The notes under the pieces were generated by a model that saw only the letters and a list, made by a program, of their open reading frames with translations, was not told the DNA's origin and ran no database searches. DNA of 5,099 bases. Source: JBGCED01 sp045106055. GTDB lineage: Bacteria; Pseudomonadota; Alphaproteobacteria; CBDDJK01. The stretch spans positions 1 to 5,099 of the forward strand of contig JBGCED010000129.1 in NCBI GenBank assembly GCA_045106055.1, written 5' to 3'. This document shows, piece by piece, positions 1 through 5,099 of the stretch. The position numbers were made by a program, and so were the translations under genes. The stretch's first letter is position 1; each line of letters starts with the position of its first letter.

Positions 1-140
1 TGGGCGAAACTAAAGGGGAATATGCCATTCAGCCTGGAATGCAGGCGGTTGTTGATATTCACACCGGCACCAGAACCGTATTGGATTATATTATCCGCCC
101 CGTCCTGAAATTACGCCACGAAGCCTTCCGCGAGCGGTAA
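1..140 (+). CDS. HlyD-family type I secretion periplasmic adaptor, C-terminal end (partial)
   Basis: This is the 3' end of a gene that begins before the window. The frame of codons starting at base 3 runs open for 45 residues to TAA at 138-140. The tail contains PGMQAVVDIHTGTRTVLDYI followed by a short basic segment ending in AFRER. That pattern (PGM, then a beta strand with a TG-R/K-TVL motif, then a Y-[IL]-[IL]-[RK]-P segment and a terminal AFRER) is typical of the extreme C-terminus of membrane fusion proteins of type I secretion systems (HlyD/PrtE/LapC type). These link the inner-membrane ABC exporter to the outer-membrane TolC-like channel in the periplasm. Only the last part of the beta domain is visible, so the coiled coil, the lipoyl domain and the N-terminal membrane anchor cannot be checked. 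The ABC transporter and exported substrate genes would be expected upstream. Family assignment is by recalled motif resemblance; the substrate is unknown. Confidence 0.8.
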   Translation, partial: GETKGEYAIQPGMQAVVDIHTGTRTVLDYIIRPVLKLRHEAFRER

Positions 141-203
141 GTTATTTTTACGAATTTTTTTGCGTTCACTTTACCTTGCTAAGGTTTACGCTATCGCAAA
201 AGA

Positions 204-219
204 GCATGCGACTGCATGC
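204..219. repeat. Perfect inverted repeat (hairpin), 6-base arms
   Basis: GCATGC at 204-209 and GCATGC at 214-219 are separated by GACT, giving a 6-base-pair stem with a 4-base loop. Each arm is itself a palindrome. No T run follows, so it does not fit an intrinsic terminator. It abuts the next hairpin directly. Confidence 0.6.
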
Positions 220-235
220 CGCCAATCGTTTGGCG
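220..235. repeat. Perfect inverted repeat (hairpin), 6-base arms
   Basis: CGCCAA at 220-225 and TTGGCG at 230-235 flank the 4-base loop TCGT. It starts on the base directly after the preceding hairpin, so the two form back-to-back stem-loops in the same transcript. There is no downstream U tract. It could protect the 3' end of the upstream mRNA or be part of a mobile palindromic element; neither can be shown here. Confidence 0.6.
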
Positions 236-241
236 TAAGCC

Positions 242-316
242 TGCGCGGCGTGTGAGCGCATAATCACGACTGCGCGGCGCGTGAACGCGCAAAAAAACGC
301 ACCGCGTGAGCGCGCA
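242..316. repeat. Three imperfect direct copies of a GC-rich hairpin-forming unit
   Basis: The copies are at 242-260, 271-291 and about 297-316. They share the 11-base core CGYGTGARCGC at 249-259, 278-288 and 303-313, with core starts 29 and 25 bases apart. Copy 1 has arms TGCGC (242-246) and GCGCA (256-260). Copy 2 has the perfect stem GCGCG (277-281), loop TGAA, CGCGC (286-290), and alternative arms TGCGCG and CGCGCA at its outer ends. Copies 2 and 3 are each followed by an A-rich stretch (291-297 and 316-323). A partial inverted copy, GCGTTCAC, lies at 162-169. No function is known to me. The arrangement recalls repetitive extragenic palindromes, but membership of a genome-wide family cannot be tested from one window. 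Confidence 0.6.
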
Positions 317-334
317 AGAAAAATTGTGCGGTGC
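299..334. repeat. Longer-range inverted repeat overlapping repeat copy 3
   Basis: GCACCGC at 299-305 is the exact reverse complement of GCGGTGC at 328-334, giving 7-base arms around a 22-base loop, extendable by one G-U pair (306 with 327). This pairing competes with alternatives: GCGCA (312-316) with TGCGC (337-341), and a bulged stem of ATTG (323-326) with CAAT (334-337). The segment therefore allows mutually exclusive folds. There is no direct evidence that these act as a switch. Confidence 0.45.
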
Positions 335-349
335 AATGCGCTATGCGGA

Positions 350-378
350 TTGATTCCTTTTGAATAAGCTGCTATATG
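350..378 (+). promoter_or_regulatory. Candidate sigma-70-type promoter for aceA
   Basis: TTGATT at 350-355 matches four of six bases of the -35 consensus. TATATG at 373-378 matches four of six bases of the -10 consensus. The spacer is 17 bases, the optimum. Transcription would start near 385, leaving a leader of about 38 bases before the aceA start codon. This is pattern matching in an A+T-rich stretch, where chance matches are common, but the position and spacing suit the gene. No operator could be identified with confidence. Confidence 0.4.
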
Positions 379-410
379 GACTTCAAATCTAAGCAACTCG
401 ATATTTTAAC

Positions 411-414
411 AGGA
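411..414 (+). promoter_or_regulatory. Ribosome binding site of aceA
   Basis: AGGA is placed 8 bases before the ATG at 423, a short but properly spaced Shine-Dalgarno sequence. It supports this ATG as the start. Confidence 0.6.
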
Positions 415-422
415 AAAATAAT

Positions 423-1772
423 ATGATAAATCAAAATGAAGCCTATGGTTGGGGTGACAAAATCGCGCAAATGATTGAAGATGGCAATGATGCAGCGCAT
501 CAAGATGCGTTTGAAGCCCCTGCCTATGCTCCTAATCGCTGGGATGGCATTAAACGGGATTATAGCATGAAGGATGTTGCACGCCTTAGGGGATCGCTGC
601 ATATCCGCCATACACTTGCAGAGCATGGCGCGCAAAAATTATGGAAATTGTTAAATGAAGAAGCCTATGTCAATACGCTTGGCGCATTTACGGGCTGCCA
701 AGCGGTGCAGCATGTGCGCGCGGGCTTAAAAGCCATTTATCTGTCAGGCTGGCAGGTTGCAGCCGATGCGAATAATGCGGGTCAAATGTATCCTGATCAA
801 TCGCTTTATCCCGTATCTTCTGTGCCAATGGTTGTTGATCGGATTAATAATGCCTTTTCGCGTCAAGATCAGATTCAACATGTTGAAGCAATGGACGGCG
901 ATAATGGCAGTGAATTTGACTGGTATGCGCCGATTGTCGCCGATGCCGAAGCGGGGTTTGGCGGCCCGTTAAATTGTTTTGAATTGATGAAAGCCATGAT
1001 CAAATCAGGCGCAGCGGGCGTTCATTTTGAAGATCAGCTATCATCCGAAAAGAAATGCGGGCATTTGGGCGGTAAGGTATTATTGCCAACCCAACAAGCG
1101 GTTCGTAATTTAAATGCAGCAAGGCTTGCAAGTGATGTGATGGGCGTTCCAACCTTATTATTGGCGCGCACCGATGCAGAGGCTGCAAAATTAATCACAT
1201 CCGATGTGGATGAGCGCGATCGCAAGTTTTTAACGGGTGAGCGTTCAAAAGAGGGCTTTTTCTATGTCAAGAATGGGCTTGAAGCAGGGATTGCACGCGG
1301 GCTTTCTTATGCGCCTTATGCCGATTTATTATGGATGGAAACCGCAAAGCCTGATTTGGCGGAAGCACGCGGCTTTGCAGAAGCCATTCACAAGGAATTT
1401 CCAGGCAAAATGCTTGCGTATAATTGTTCGCCCTCGTTTAACTGGGCAAAACATATGGACAAAGCCCAAATGGCTAAATTCCAGCAAGAGCTGGGCGCAA
1501 TGGGCTATAAATTCCAATTTATCACGCTTGCGGGCTTCCATAGCTTGAATTATGCAACTTTCCAATTGGCGCGTAATTATAAGGAAAATGGCATGGCGGG
1601 CTATTCTGAACTTCAGCAGGCCGAATTTGCAGCCGTGGATCAAGGCTTTTCTGCGGTAAAACATCAACGCGAAGTTGGGGTTGGCTATTTTGATGAAGTT
1701 ACCAACGCGGTTAGCGGCGGGACAGCAGCCACGACGGCGCTTGAAGGTTCAACCGAAACCGAACAATTTTAA
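423..1772 (+). CDS. aceA: Isocitrate lyase
   Basis: This enzyme splits isocitrate into glyoxylate and succinate, the first step of the glyoxylate shunt, in the cytoplasm; it lets the cell build carbon from C2 units. The protein has 449 residues, close to the 434 of E. coli AceA, and aligns with it by recall along nearly its whole length. Visible landmarks are SGWQ at 108-111, the metal-site segment VADAEAGFGG at 172-181, the signature KKCGH at 210-214 with catalytic Cys212, ARTDA at 248-252, YNCSPSFNW at 333-341 and a C-terminus GSTETEQF matching the E. coli-type ending. The N-terminus is about 20 residues longer than in E. coli, as in many short-form lyases. No active-site residue appears missing. 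It has its own candidate promoter and is followed after 42 bases by a 3-hydroxyacyl-CoA dehydrogenase, probably in the same transcript. Malate synthase, the partner enzyme, is not in the window. The related 2-methylisocitrate lyase is less likely, given the close match to AceA. Confidence 0.97.
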   Translation: MINQNEAYGWGDKIAQMIEDGNDAAHQDAFEAPAYAPNRWDGIKRDYSMKDVARLRGSLHIRHTLAEHGAQKLWKLLNEEAYVNTLGAFTGCQAVQHVRAGLKAIYLSGWQVAADANNAGQMYPDQSLYPVSSVPMVVDRINNAFSRQDQIQHVEAMDGDNGSEFDWYAPIVADAEAGFGGPLNCFELMKAMIKSGAAGVHFEDQLSSEKKCGHLGGKVLLPTQQAVRNLNAARLASDVMGVPTLLLARTDAEAAKLITSDVDERDRKFLTGERSKEGFFYVKNGLEAGIARGLSYAPYADLLWMETAKPDLAEARGFAEAIHKEFPGKMLAYNCSPSFNWAKHMDKAQMAKFQQELGAMGYKFQFITLAGFHSLNYATFQLARNYKENGMAGYSELQQAEFAAVDQGFSAVKHQREVGVGYFDEVTNAVSGGTAATTALEGSTETEQF

Positions 1773-1802
1773 ATCAATTTAAACCCATTTCCACATAAGA
1801 TT

Positions 1803-1808
1803 AAGGAG
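1803..1808 (+). promoter_or_regulatory. Ribosome binding site of the 3-hydroxyacyl-CoA dehydrogenase gene
   Basis: AAGGAG, a near-consensus Shine-Dalgarno sequence, ends 6 bases before the ATG at 1815 and fixes that start. The 42 bases after aceA contain no hairpin followed by T residues, which agrees with co-transcription. Confidence 0.75.
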
Positions 1809-1814
1809 AATTTC

Positions 1815-2906
1815 ATGCGCTTTCAAAAAGTCGGTATTATCGGTGCAGGCACAATGGGGTCTGGAATTGCAACCACACTTGCCCAAAAAGGGGTTAGCGT
1901 TTTGCTTGTTGATAGCAGCGTTGCTGCGGCAAATGCTGGCAAAGAAAAAGCCATCAAATTCTATCAAGGTGCTGTTAAAAAAGGCAAAATGAGCGAAGAA
2001 GATGCTGCAAAAAGCGCCGATAATATTGGCGTTGCGGGCGATTTAAAATCCTTAATCTTATGTGATTTGGTGATTGAAGCCATTTTTGAAGAATATAGCG
2101 TCAAAGCAAAATTATTGCGCGAACTTGATGGTATTGTGGCTTCAACAACGGTGGTTGCAACCAATACTTCTGCTTTAACCGTGTCTGGATTAGCGGATAA
2201 TATCAGCACCCCTTCGCGTTTTCTTGGGCTGCATTATTTTAATCCTGCTGCGGTTAATCCCATTGTTGAGGTTGTGCGCGGCGCGCAAACCAGCGATGTG
2301 GTCTATCAAAAAGCATTGGATTTCATTGAACAAACGGGCAAAACCCCGCTTGCTTGTAAGGATTCCTATGGTTTTGCAATTAACCGCTTTTTTGTGCCTT
2401 ATGGCAATGAAGCGATGCGCTTAATTGACGAGGGAATCGGCACGATGCCCCAAATTGATCGGGTGGCAAAGCAAACTTTGCACGCGCCAGCAGGGCCTTT
2501 TCAGGTGATGAATTTGGTAAAGCCCAAAATCATGTATAATGCCCAAAAGAATCTAAACCCGCATGGGGATTTTTATTCCCTTGCGTCGGGGCTTGCCGAT
2601 ATTGCCAATAATGACCATGAATTTGACCTTACAGGCAGCGATTCGGGCAGCGAAGAACAAGATAAAATCATCGCAGATCGCCTGATGATGGCGTGTTTTA
2701 TCCCTGTTTTGCAAGCAATTGATGAAGCGGTTGCCGTGCCACAAGCATTCGATCTTGGCGCAAAGCTTGCGCTTAAATTTGGCGTTGGTCCCGTTGAATT
2801 AATGAATGAATTAGGGCAAGATAAGGTTCAAAAATTGGTTGAAATGGCAACCGCAAAATATGGCATTGACCCTGTAAAATCACTTGCAAAAGTGGGGTCT
2901 TTATAG
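1815..2906 (+). CDS. NAD-dependent 3-hydroxyacyl-CoA (3-hydroxybutyryl-CoA) dehydrogenase
   Basis: It oxidises an L-3-hydroxyacyl-CoA to the 3-ketoacyl-CoA with NAD+, the third step of beta-oxidation, or works on the 3-hydroxybutyryl/acetoacetyl-CoA pair. The Rossmann domain opens with GAGTMG at 10-15, and Asp33 is placed to bind the NAD ribose. The catalytic set is complete: Ser119, His140 and Glu152 (in an HYFNP...E segment) and Asn190 (GFAINRF). Their spacings of 21, 12 and 38 equal those of human HADH (S137, H158, E170, N208). The C-terminal part is longer than in single-domain enzymes: 363 residues against about 280-315. After the first helical repeat (about 185-265), a second one resembling it (about 285-345, with ADRLM and a FGVGP segment) follows, as in the C-terminal half of FadB-type proteins. 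No enoyl-CoA hydratase domain is present, so this is a stand-alone dehydrogenase. Chain-length preference cannot be read from sequence. Its position after aceA suggests joint use in acetyl-CoA-yielding catabolism. Confidence 0.92.
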   Translation: MRFQKVGIIGAGTMGSGIATTLAQKGVSVLLVDSSVAAANAGKEKAIKFYQGAVKKGKMSEEDAAKSADNIGVAGDLKSLILCDLVIEAIFEEYSVKAKLLRELDGIVASTTVVATNTSALTVSGLADNISTPSRFLGLHYFNPAAVNPIVEVVRGAQTSDVVYQKALDFIEQTGKTPLACKDSYGFAINRFFVPYGNEAMRLIDEGIGTMPQIDRVAKQTLHAPAGPFQVMNLVKPKIMYNAQKNLNPHGDFYSLASGLADIANNDHEFDLTGSDSGSEEQDKIIADRLMMACFIPVLQAIDEAVAVPQAFDLGAKLALKFGVGPVELMNELGQDKVQKLVEMATAKYGIDPVKSLAKVGSL

Positions 2907-2961
2907 GCGGCATATCCCAATTCATAGAGGGGGCAGCCAGCCAGCTGGGGAGGGTAAGTGC
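2907..2961. other. Short gap between the dehydrogenase gene and tsaD
   Basis: This is a 55-base spacer. It contains the 8-base palindrome CCAGCTGG at 2941-2948 and a G-rich Shine-Dalgarno region. No stem followed by a T run is visible, so no intrinsic terminator separates the two genes. A separate tsaD promoter is not obvious here and could lie within the end of the preceding gene. Confidence 0.5.
2947..2954 (+). promoter_or_regulatory. Ribosome binding site that decides the tsaD TTG start
   Basis: GGGGAGGG lies 7 bases before TTG at 2962. The frame has no ATG or GTG between the end of the preceding gene and the conserved N-terminal strand. The only other upstream start candidate is a TTG at 2884 inside the dehydrogenase gene. 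It would add 26 residues with no resemblance to the family. Confidence 0.7.
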
Positions 2962-4062
2962 TTGAAAATTTTGGGCATTGAAAGCTCGTGCGATGAAAGT
3001 GCGATTGCGCTGGTGGAAACCAATGCCCATAATGATTTTGGCGCGATTCTTCATCAAGAAATTTTCAGCCAATTTGACGCGCACCGTGAATATGGCGGGG
3101 TTGTGCCAGAAATTGCGGCGCGCCATCATGTTGAAATTTTACCAAAGCAGATTGAAAGCACCTTGCGTGCCGCCAAGATTGATCTGGGGCAGGTGGATGG
3201 GTTCGCAGCGACCACAGGGCCTGGGCTAATTGGCGGGTTGATGGTGGCTTCCGTGCTTGGAAAAGCCATGGCGATGGTGCATCAAAAACCTTTTTTTGCG
3301 ATTAACCATCTTGAAGGGCATGCTTTAACCGCGCGTTTGGTGGCAAGCGATGATGCGCCCGTTCATTTTCCCTATATGCTGTTGCTGGTCAGCGGCGGGC
3401 ATTGTCAGATCATTGCCGTAGAGGGGGTGGGGCGCTATCATTTGCTGGCAACCACATTGGATGATGCGGTTGGTGAAGCATTTGATAAAACAGCGAAATT
3501 GCTTGGGCTTGGCTATCCAGGCGGGCCTGCGGTTGAACAGGCAGCAAAGAAAGCACAAAACCCCAATCAGTTTCCCTTGCCGCGCCCGATGATGGGCAAG
3601 CCTGATCCAAATTTTTCTTTTTCTGGGCTAAAGGCTGCGGTGCGCCGCGCCGCAATAACATTCAGCAGCGATCTTCAAACCAGCATGACAGAAATGGCGC
3701 GCTGCGATCTGGCGGCTTCCTTTCAAAATGCTGTATGTGATATTATGGTTGATCGGCTGGCAGTATCGTTAAAACACTATCAAACAATAATCAAACAGCC
3801 GCCTTCTCAGCTGGTGGTTGCGGGCGGGGTTGCTGCCAATCAAGCATTGCGCACGGTCTTAACCCAATTTTGCGCAGATCATCAGCTTCGCTTTACCGCG
3901 CCTCTACCTGCGCTTTGCGCGGATAATGCCGCCATGATTGCATGGGCAGGGCTTGAGCGCTTGCGGCTTGGTGGGGCTGGCGATTCGCTGGATGCAAAAT
4001 CATTGCCGCGCTGGCCATTATCCAGTCTAACGCCGCCCATTTTGAACGAATCCATGCGCTAA
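2962..4062 (+). CDS. tsaD: tRNA N6-threonylcarbamoyladenosine transferase TsaD (Kae1/Gcp family)
   Basis: TsaD transfers the threonylcarbamoyl group from threonylcarbamoyl-AMP to A37 of ANN-decoding tRNAs, giving t6A. It acts in the cytoplasm with TsaB and TsaE, while TsaC (Sua5) makes the donor; none of these partners is in the window. Numbered from the TTG start (366 residues), the protein begins with the nucleotide-fold strand KILGIESSCDES and has the metal motif NHLEGH at 115-120 (His116, His120). SGGH follows at 144-147, then DDAVGEAFDK at 167-176, GGVAAN at 288-293 and CADNAAMIAW at 319-328 with Asp321 as third metal ligand. All key residues are present. The length slightly exceeds the usual 335-350, because of inserts and a longer C-terminal tail after the last motif. 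Its stop overlaps the gpsA start at TAATG, so the two genes are almost certainly co-expressed. The start codon TTG is rare but backed by a strong Shine-Dalgarno sequence. Confidence 0.96.
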   Translation: MKILGIESSCDESAIALVETNAHNDFGAILHQEIFSQFDAHREYGGVVPEIAARHHVEILPKQIESTLRAAKIDLGQVDGFAATTGPGLIGGLMVASVLGKAMAMVHQKPFFAINHLEGHALTARLVASDDAPVHFPYMLLLVSGGHCQIIAVEGVGRYHLLATTLDDAVGEAFDKTAKLLGLGYPGGPAVEQAAKKAQNPNQFPLPRPMMGKPDPNFSFSGLKAAVRRAAITFSSDLQTSMTEMARCDLAASFQNAVCDIMVDRLAVSLKHYQTIIKQPPSQLVVAGGVAANQALRTVLTQFCADHQLRFTAPLPALCADNAAMIAWAGLERLRLGGAGDSLDAKSLPRWPLSSLTPPILNESMR

Positions 4063-5057
4063 TGACAGAAAATATTCATAATATATGTGTGTTAGGGGGC
4101 GGTTCATGGGGCTGCGCACTTGCAAGCGCGCTTGCTTATAATGCACCAGATCATCCCGTCAAGCTGTGGCTGCGCGATCAAAAGATGATGCTTAGCATCA
4201 ACCAAGAACATCAAAATCCAAATTATTTGCCTGATATTGCGCTTGCGCCTAATCTGATCGCCTTTAATCATGCAGCGGATGCGCTGGATCGCGCAAGCCT
4301 TGTGATTGTGCTGCTGCCCTTGCAATCAATTCGATCCATATTGCCCGATATTGCACCCTTTATTCCGCAAGATGCGGTGATAATCATGGGATCAAAAGGG
4401 ATTGAGCAGCATCGTCATCTGCTTGCCCATCAAATTATAAAAGAAATCTTACCAGATCATCAGGTGATGGCATTATCAGGGCCCAGCTTTGCGCGCGAGG
4501 TTGCGTTGAAGCTGCCCACCGCCTTGGTGCTTGCCAGCCAAACACCAGATTATGAAAATTGTAAAACATTGGCGCAAGCCCTGTCCAGCGAGCGATTGCG
4601 GCTTTATGCCAGCAATGATTTATTGGGGGTGGAGCTTAGCGCGGCGTTAAAAAATGTTTATGCGATTGCAGCGGGATTATGCATTGGCGCAGGCTTTGGT
4701 GAAAATGCGCGGGCATCGATTCTATGCCGCGCTTTGGTAGAGCTAGAGCGGATGATCGTCGCGGCGGGCGGAAAACAAGAAACGCTTTACGGGCTTGCAG
4801 GGCTGGGTGATTTATTGCTGACCGCAACCAGCTTAACCTCACGCAATACAAAATTTGGCTATGAATTGGGGCGGGGCGCACAGATCCCAGCCAAAAATTC
4901 AAATAAAGCATTGGTTGAGGGAAAATACACCGCCAGCGAAGCAAAATTATTCGCCAAAAGGCTGGGCGTTGACACCCCGATCTTGGATGCGATCGCAGCC
5001 ATTCTTGCAGGCGATATATCCATCGCCCAAGCTGCCAACATATTAATGATTCGCTAA
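4062..5057 (+). CDS. gpsA: NAD(P)H-dependent sn-glycerol-3-phosphate dehydrogenase
   Basis: GpsA reduces dihydroxyacetone phosphate to sn-glycerol-3-phosphate, the backbone precursor of membrane phospholipids, in the cytoplasm. The protein has 331 residues, normal for the family. The N-terminal dinucleotide fold carries GGGSWG at 12-17. SGPSFA at 139-144 and LKN at 196-198 follow, with catalytic Lys197. The substrate-binding part has GENARAS at 213-219, GLAGLGDLLLT at 244-254 with Asp250, and the triad Ser260-Arg261-Asn262. The Lys-Asp-SRN spacing agrees with my recollection of the E. coli enzyme, shifted by about five residues. The ATG shares its first base with the last base of the tsaD stop. 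No Shine-Dalgarno sequence is visible just upstream, so translation probably depends on ribosomes finishing tsaD. The tsaD-gpsA order is a familiar alphaproteobacterial arrangement. The next gene on the right is not visible. Confidence 0.97.
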   Translation: MTENIHNICVLGGGSWGCALASALAYNAPDHPVKLWLRDQKMMLSINQEHQNPNYLPDIALAPNLIAFNHAADALDRASLVIVLLPLQSIRSILPDIAPFIPQDAVIIMGSKGIEQHRHLLAHQIIKEILPDHQVMALSGPSFAREVALKLPTALVLASQTPDYENCKTLAQALSSERLRLYASNDLLGVELSAALKNVYAIAAGLCIGAGFGENARASILCRALVELERMIVAAGGKQETLYGLAGLGDLLLTATSLTSRNTKFGYELGRGAQIPAKNSNKALVEGKYTASEAKLFAKRLGVDTPILDAIAAILAGDISIAQAANILMIR

Positions 5058-5099
5058 AAACCCATTTTAAAAGCACCACCGCGCATTTTTTAAGCGCAC
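5058..5099. other. AT-rich tail after gpsA
   Basis: These 42 bases hold the palindrome TTTTAAAA (5065-5072) and a run of six T at 5086-5091 lying between GCGC at 5081-5084 and GCGC at 5094-5097. The T run sits inside the possible loop rather than after a stem, so this is not a standard terminator. No start codon of a following + strand gene is seen. A short minus-strand frame ending here cannot be judged. Confidence 0.4.

Larger units (their letters stand above)
141..422. other. Intergenic region between the HlyD-type gene and aceA
   Basis: This 282-base gap holds no convincing gene. Bases 141-200 are T-rich, with a run of seven T at 155-161 that is not preceded by a stable hairpin, so it is not a clear terminator. 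Bases 204-341 are a succession of short inverted repeats and GC-rich direct repeats, listed separately. Bases 342-422 are A+T-richer and carry a candidate promoter and the ribosome binding site of aceA. A minus-strand open frame crosses the gap from a TTG at 396 but has no family resemblance. Confidence 0.8.

Noticed and set aside
155..161. Run of seven T after the HlyD-type gene as a terminator
   Set aside because: No stable stem precedes it; the bases between the stop codon and the run are A+T-rich and unpaired.
277..297. Hairpin GCGCG-TGAA-CGCGC followed by seven A as an intrinsic terminator
   Set aside because: A terminator needs T residues after the stem on the transcribed strand. Here A follows on the + strand, and on the minus strand the T run precedes the stem.
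242..316. CRISPR array
   Set aside because: The repeats are short, imperfect and only 25-29 bases apart, leaving spacers of about 6-10 bases, unlike any CRISPR; no cas gene is present.
166..396. Minus-strand open frame of 76 codons covering most of the first intergenic gap
   Set aside because: It begins with TTG and no ribosome binding site was noted; its middle simply translates the GC-rich repeats, and no domain or family resemblance is recognised.
2884..2961. Longer TsaD starting at TTG 2884
   Set aside because: It would overlap the dehydrogenase gene by 23 bases and add 26 residues with no family similarity, whereas TTG 2962 has a strong ribosome binding site right before the conserved N-terminus.
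2773..3129. Minus-strand open frame of 118 codons across the dehydrogenase-tsaD junction
   Set aside because: It is antisense to the ends of two certain genes, with no family resemblance; it is open by chance.
4636..5079. Minus-strand open frame of 147 codons opposite gpsA
   Set aside because: It lies almost entirely antisense to the well-conserved gpsA gene and shows no recognisable protein pattern; it is a shadow of gpsA codon use.
5059..5099. Partial minus-strand gene converging on gpsA
   Set aside because: One reverse frame is open for about ten codons from the window edge, but that is too short to support a gene.

Overview
The window looks like an ordinary chromosomal stretch of a proteobacterium, most likely an alphaproteobacterium of moderate G+C (about 45-50% by eye). 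The reasons are the tsaD-gpsA gene pair, which is common in Alphaproteobacteria, the HlyD-type secretion adaptor at the left edge, and an AceA closely resembling the E. coli enzyme by recall. I cannot name the genus. All recognised genes lie on the + strand.

Layout: (1) bases 1-140 are the last 45 codons of a HlyD-family type I secretion adaptor, cut by the window edge. (2) Bases 141-422 are a 282-base non-coding gap. It holds a dense series of short hairpins, three imperfect copies of a GC-rich repeat sharing the core CGYGTGARCGC, and a plausible sigma-70 promoter just before the next gene. (3) Bases 423-1772 encode isocitrate lyase (aceA), followed after 42 bases by a 363-residue NAD-dependent 3-hydroxyacyl-CoA dehydrogenase (1815-2906). 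(4) After a 55-base gap comes tsaD (TTG start at 2962), which overlaps gpsA (4062-5057) by one base at TAATG. (5) The last 42 bases are an AT-rich tail with no identifiable gene.

How the genes fit together: isocitrate lyase opens the glyoxylate shunt, and the dehydrogenase carries out the third step of beta-oxidation or the interconversion of acetoacetyl-CoA and 3-hydroxybutyryl-CoA. The pair therefore points to growth on acetyl-CoA-yielding substrates such as fatty acids, acetate or storage polyester. The tsaD-gpsA pair is housekeeping: tRNA t6A modification and sn-glycerol-3-phosphate supply for phospholipids. Its start sits only 55 bases after the dehydrogenase with no visible terminator, so read-through from the catabolic pair is possible.

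I found no convincing new biological system. The part least explained by known features is the hairpin and repeat cluster at about 155-341. The remaining observations concern start sites and gene order.
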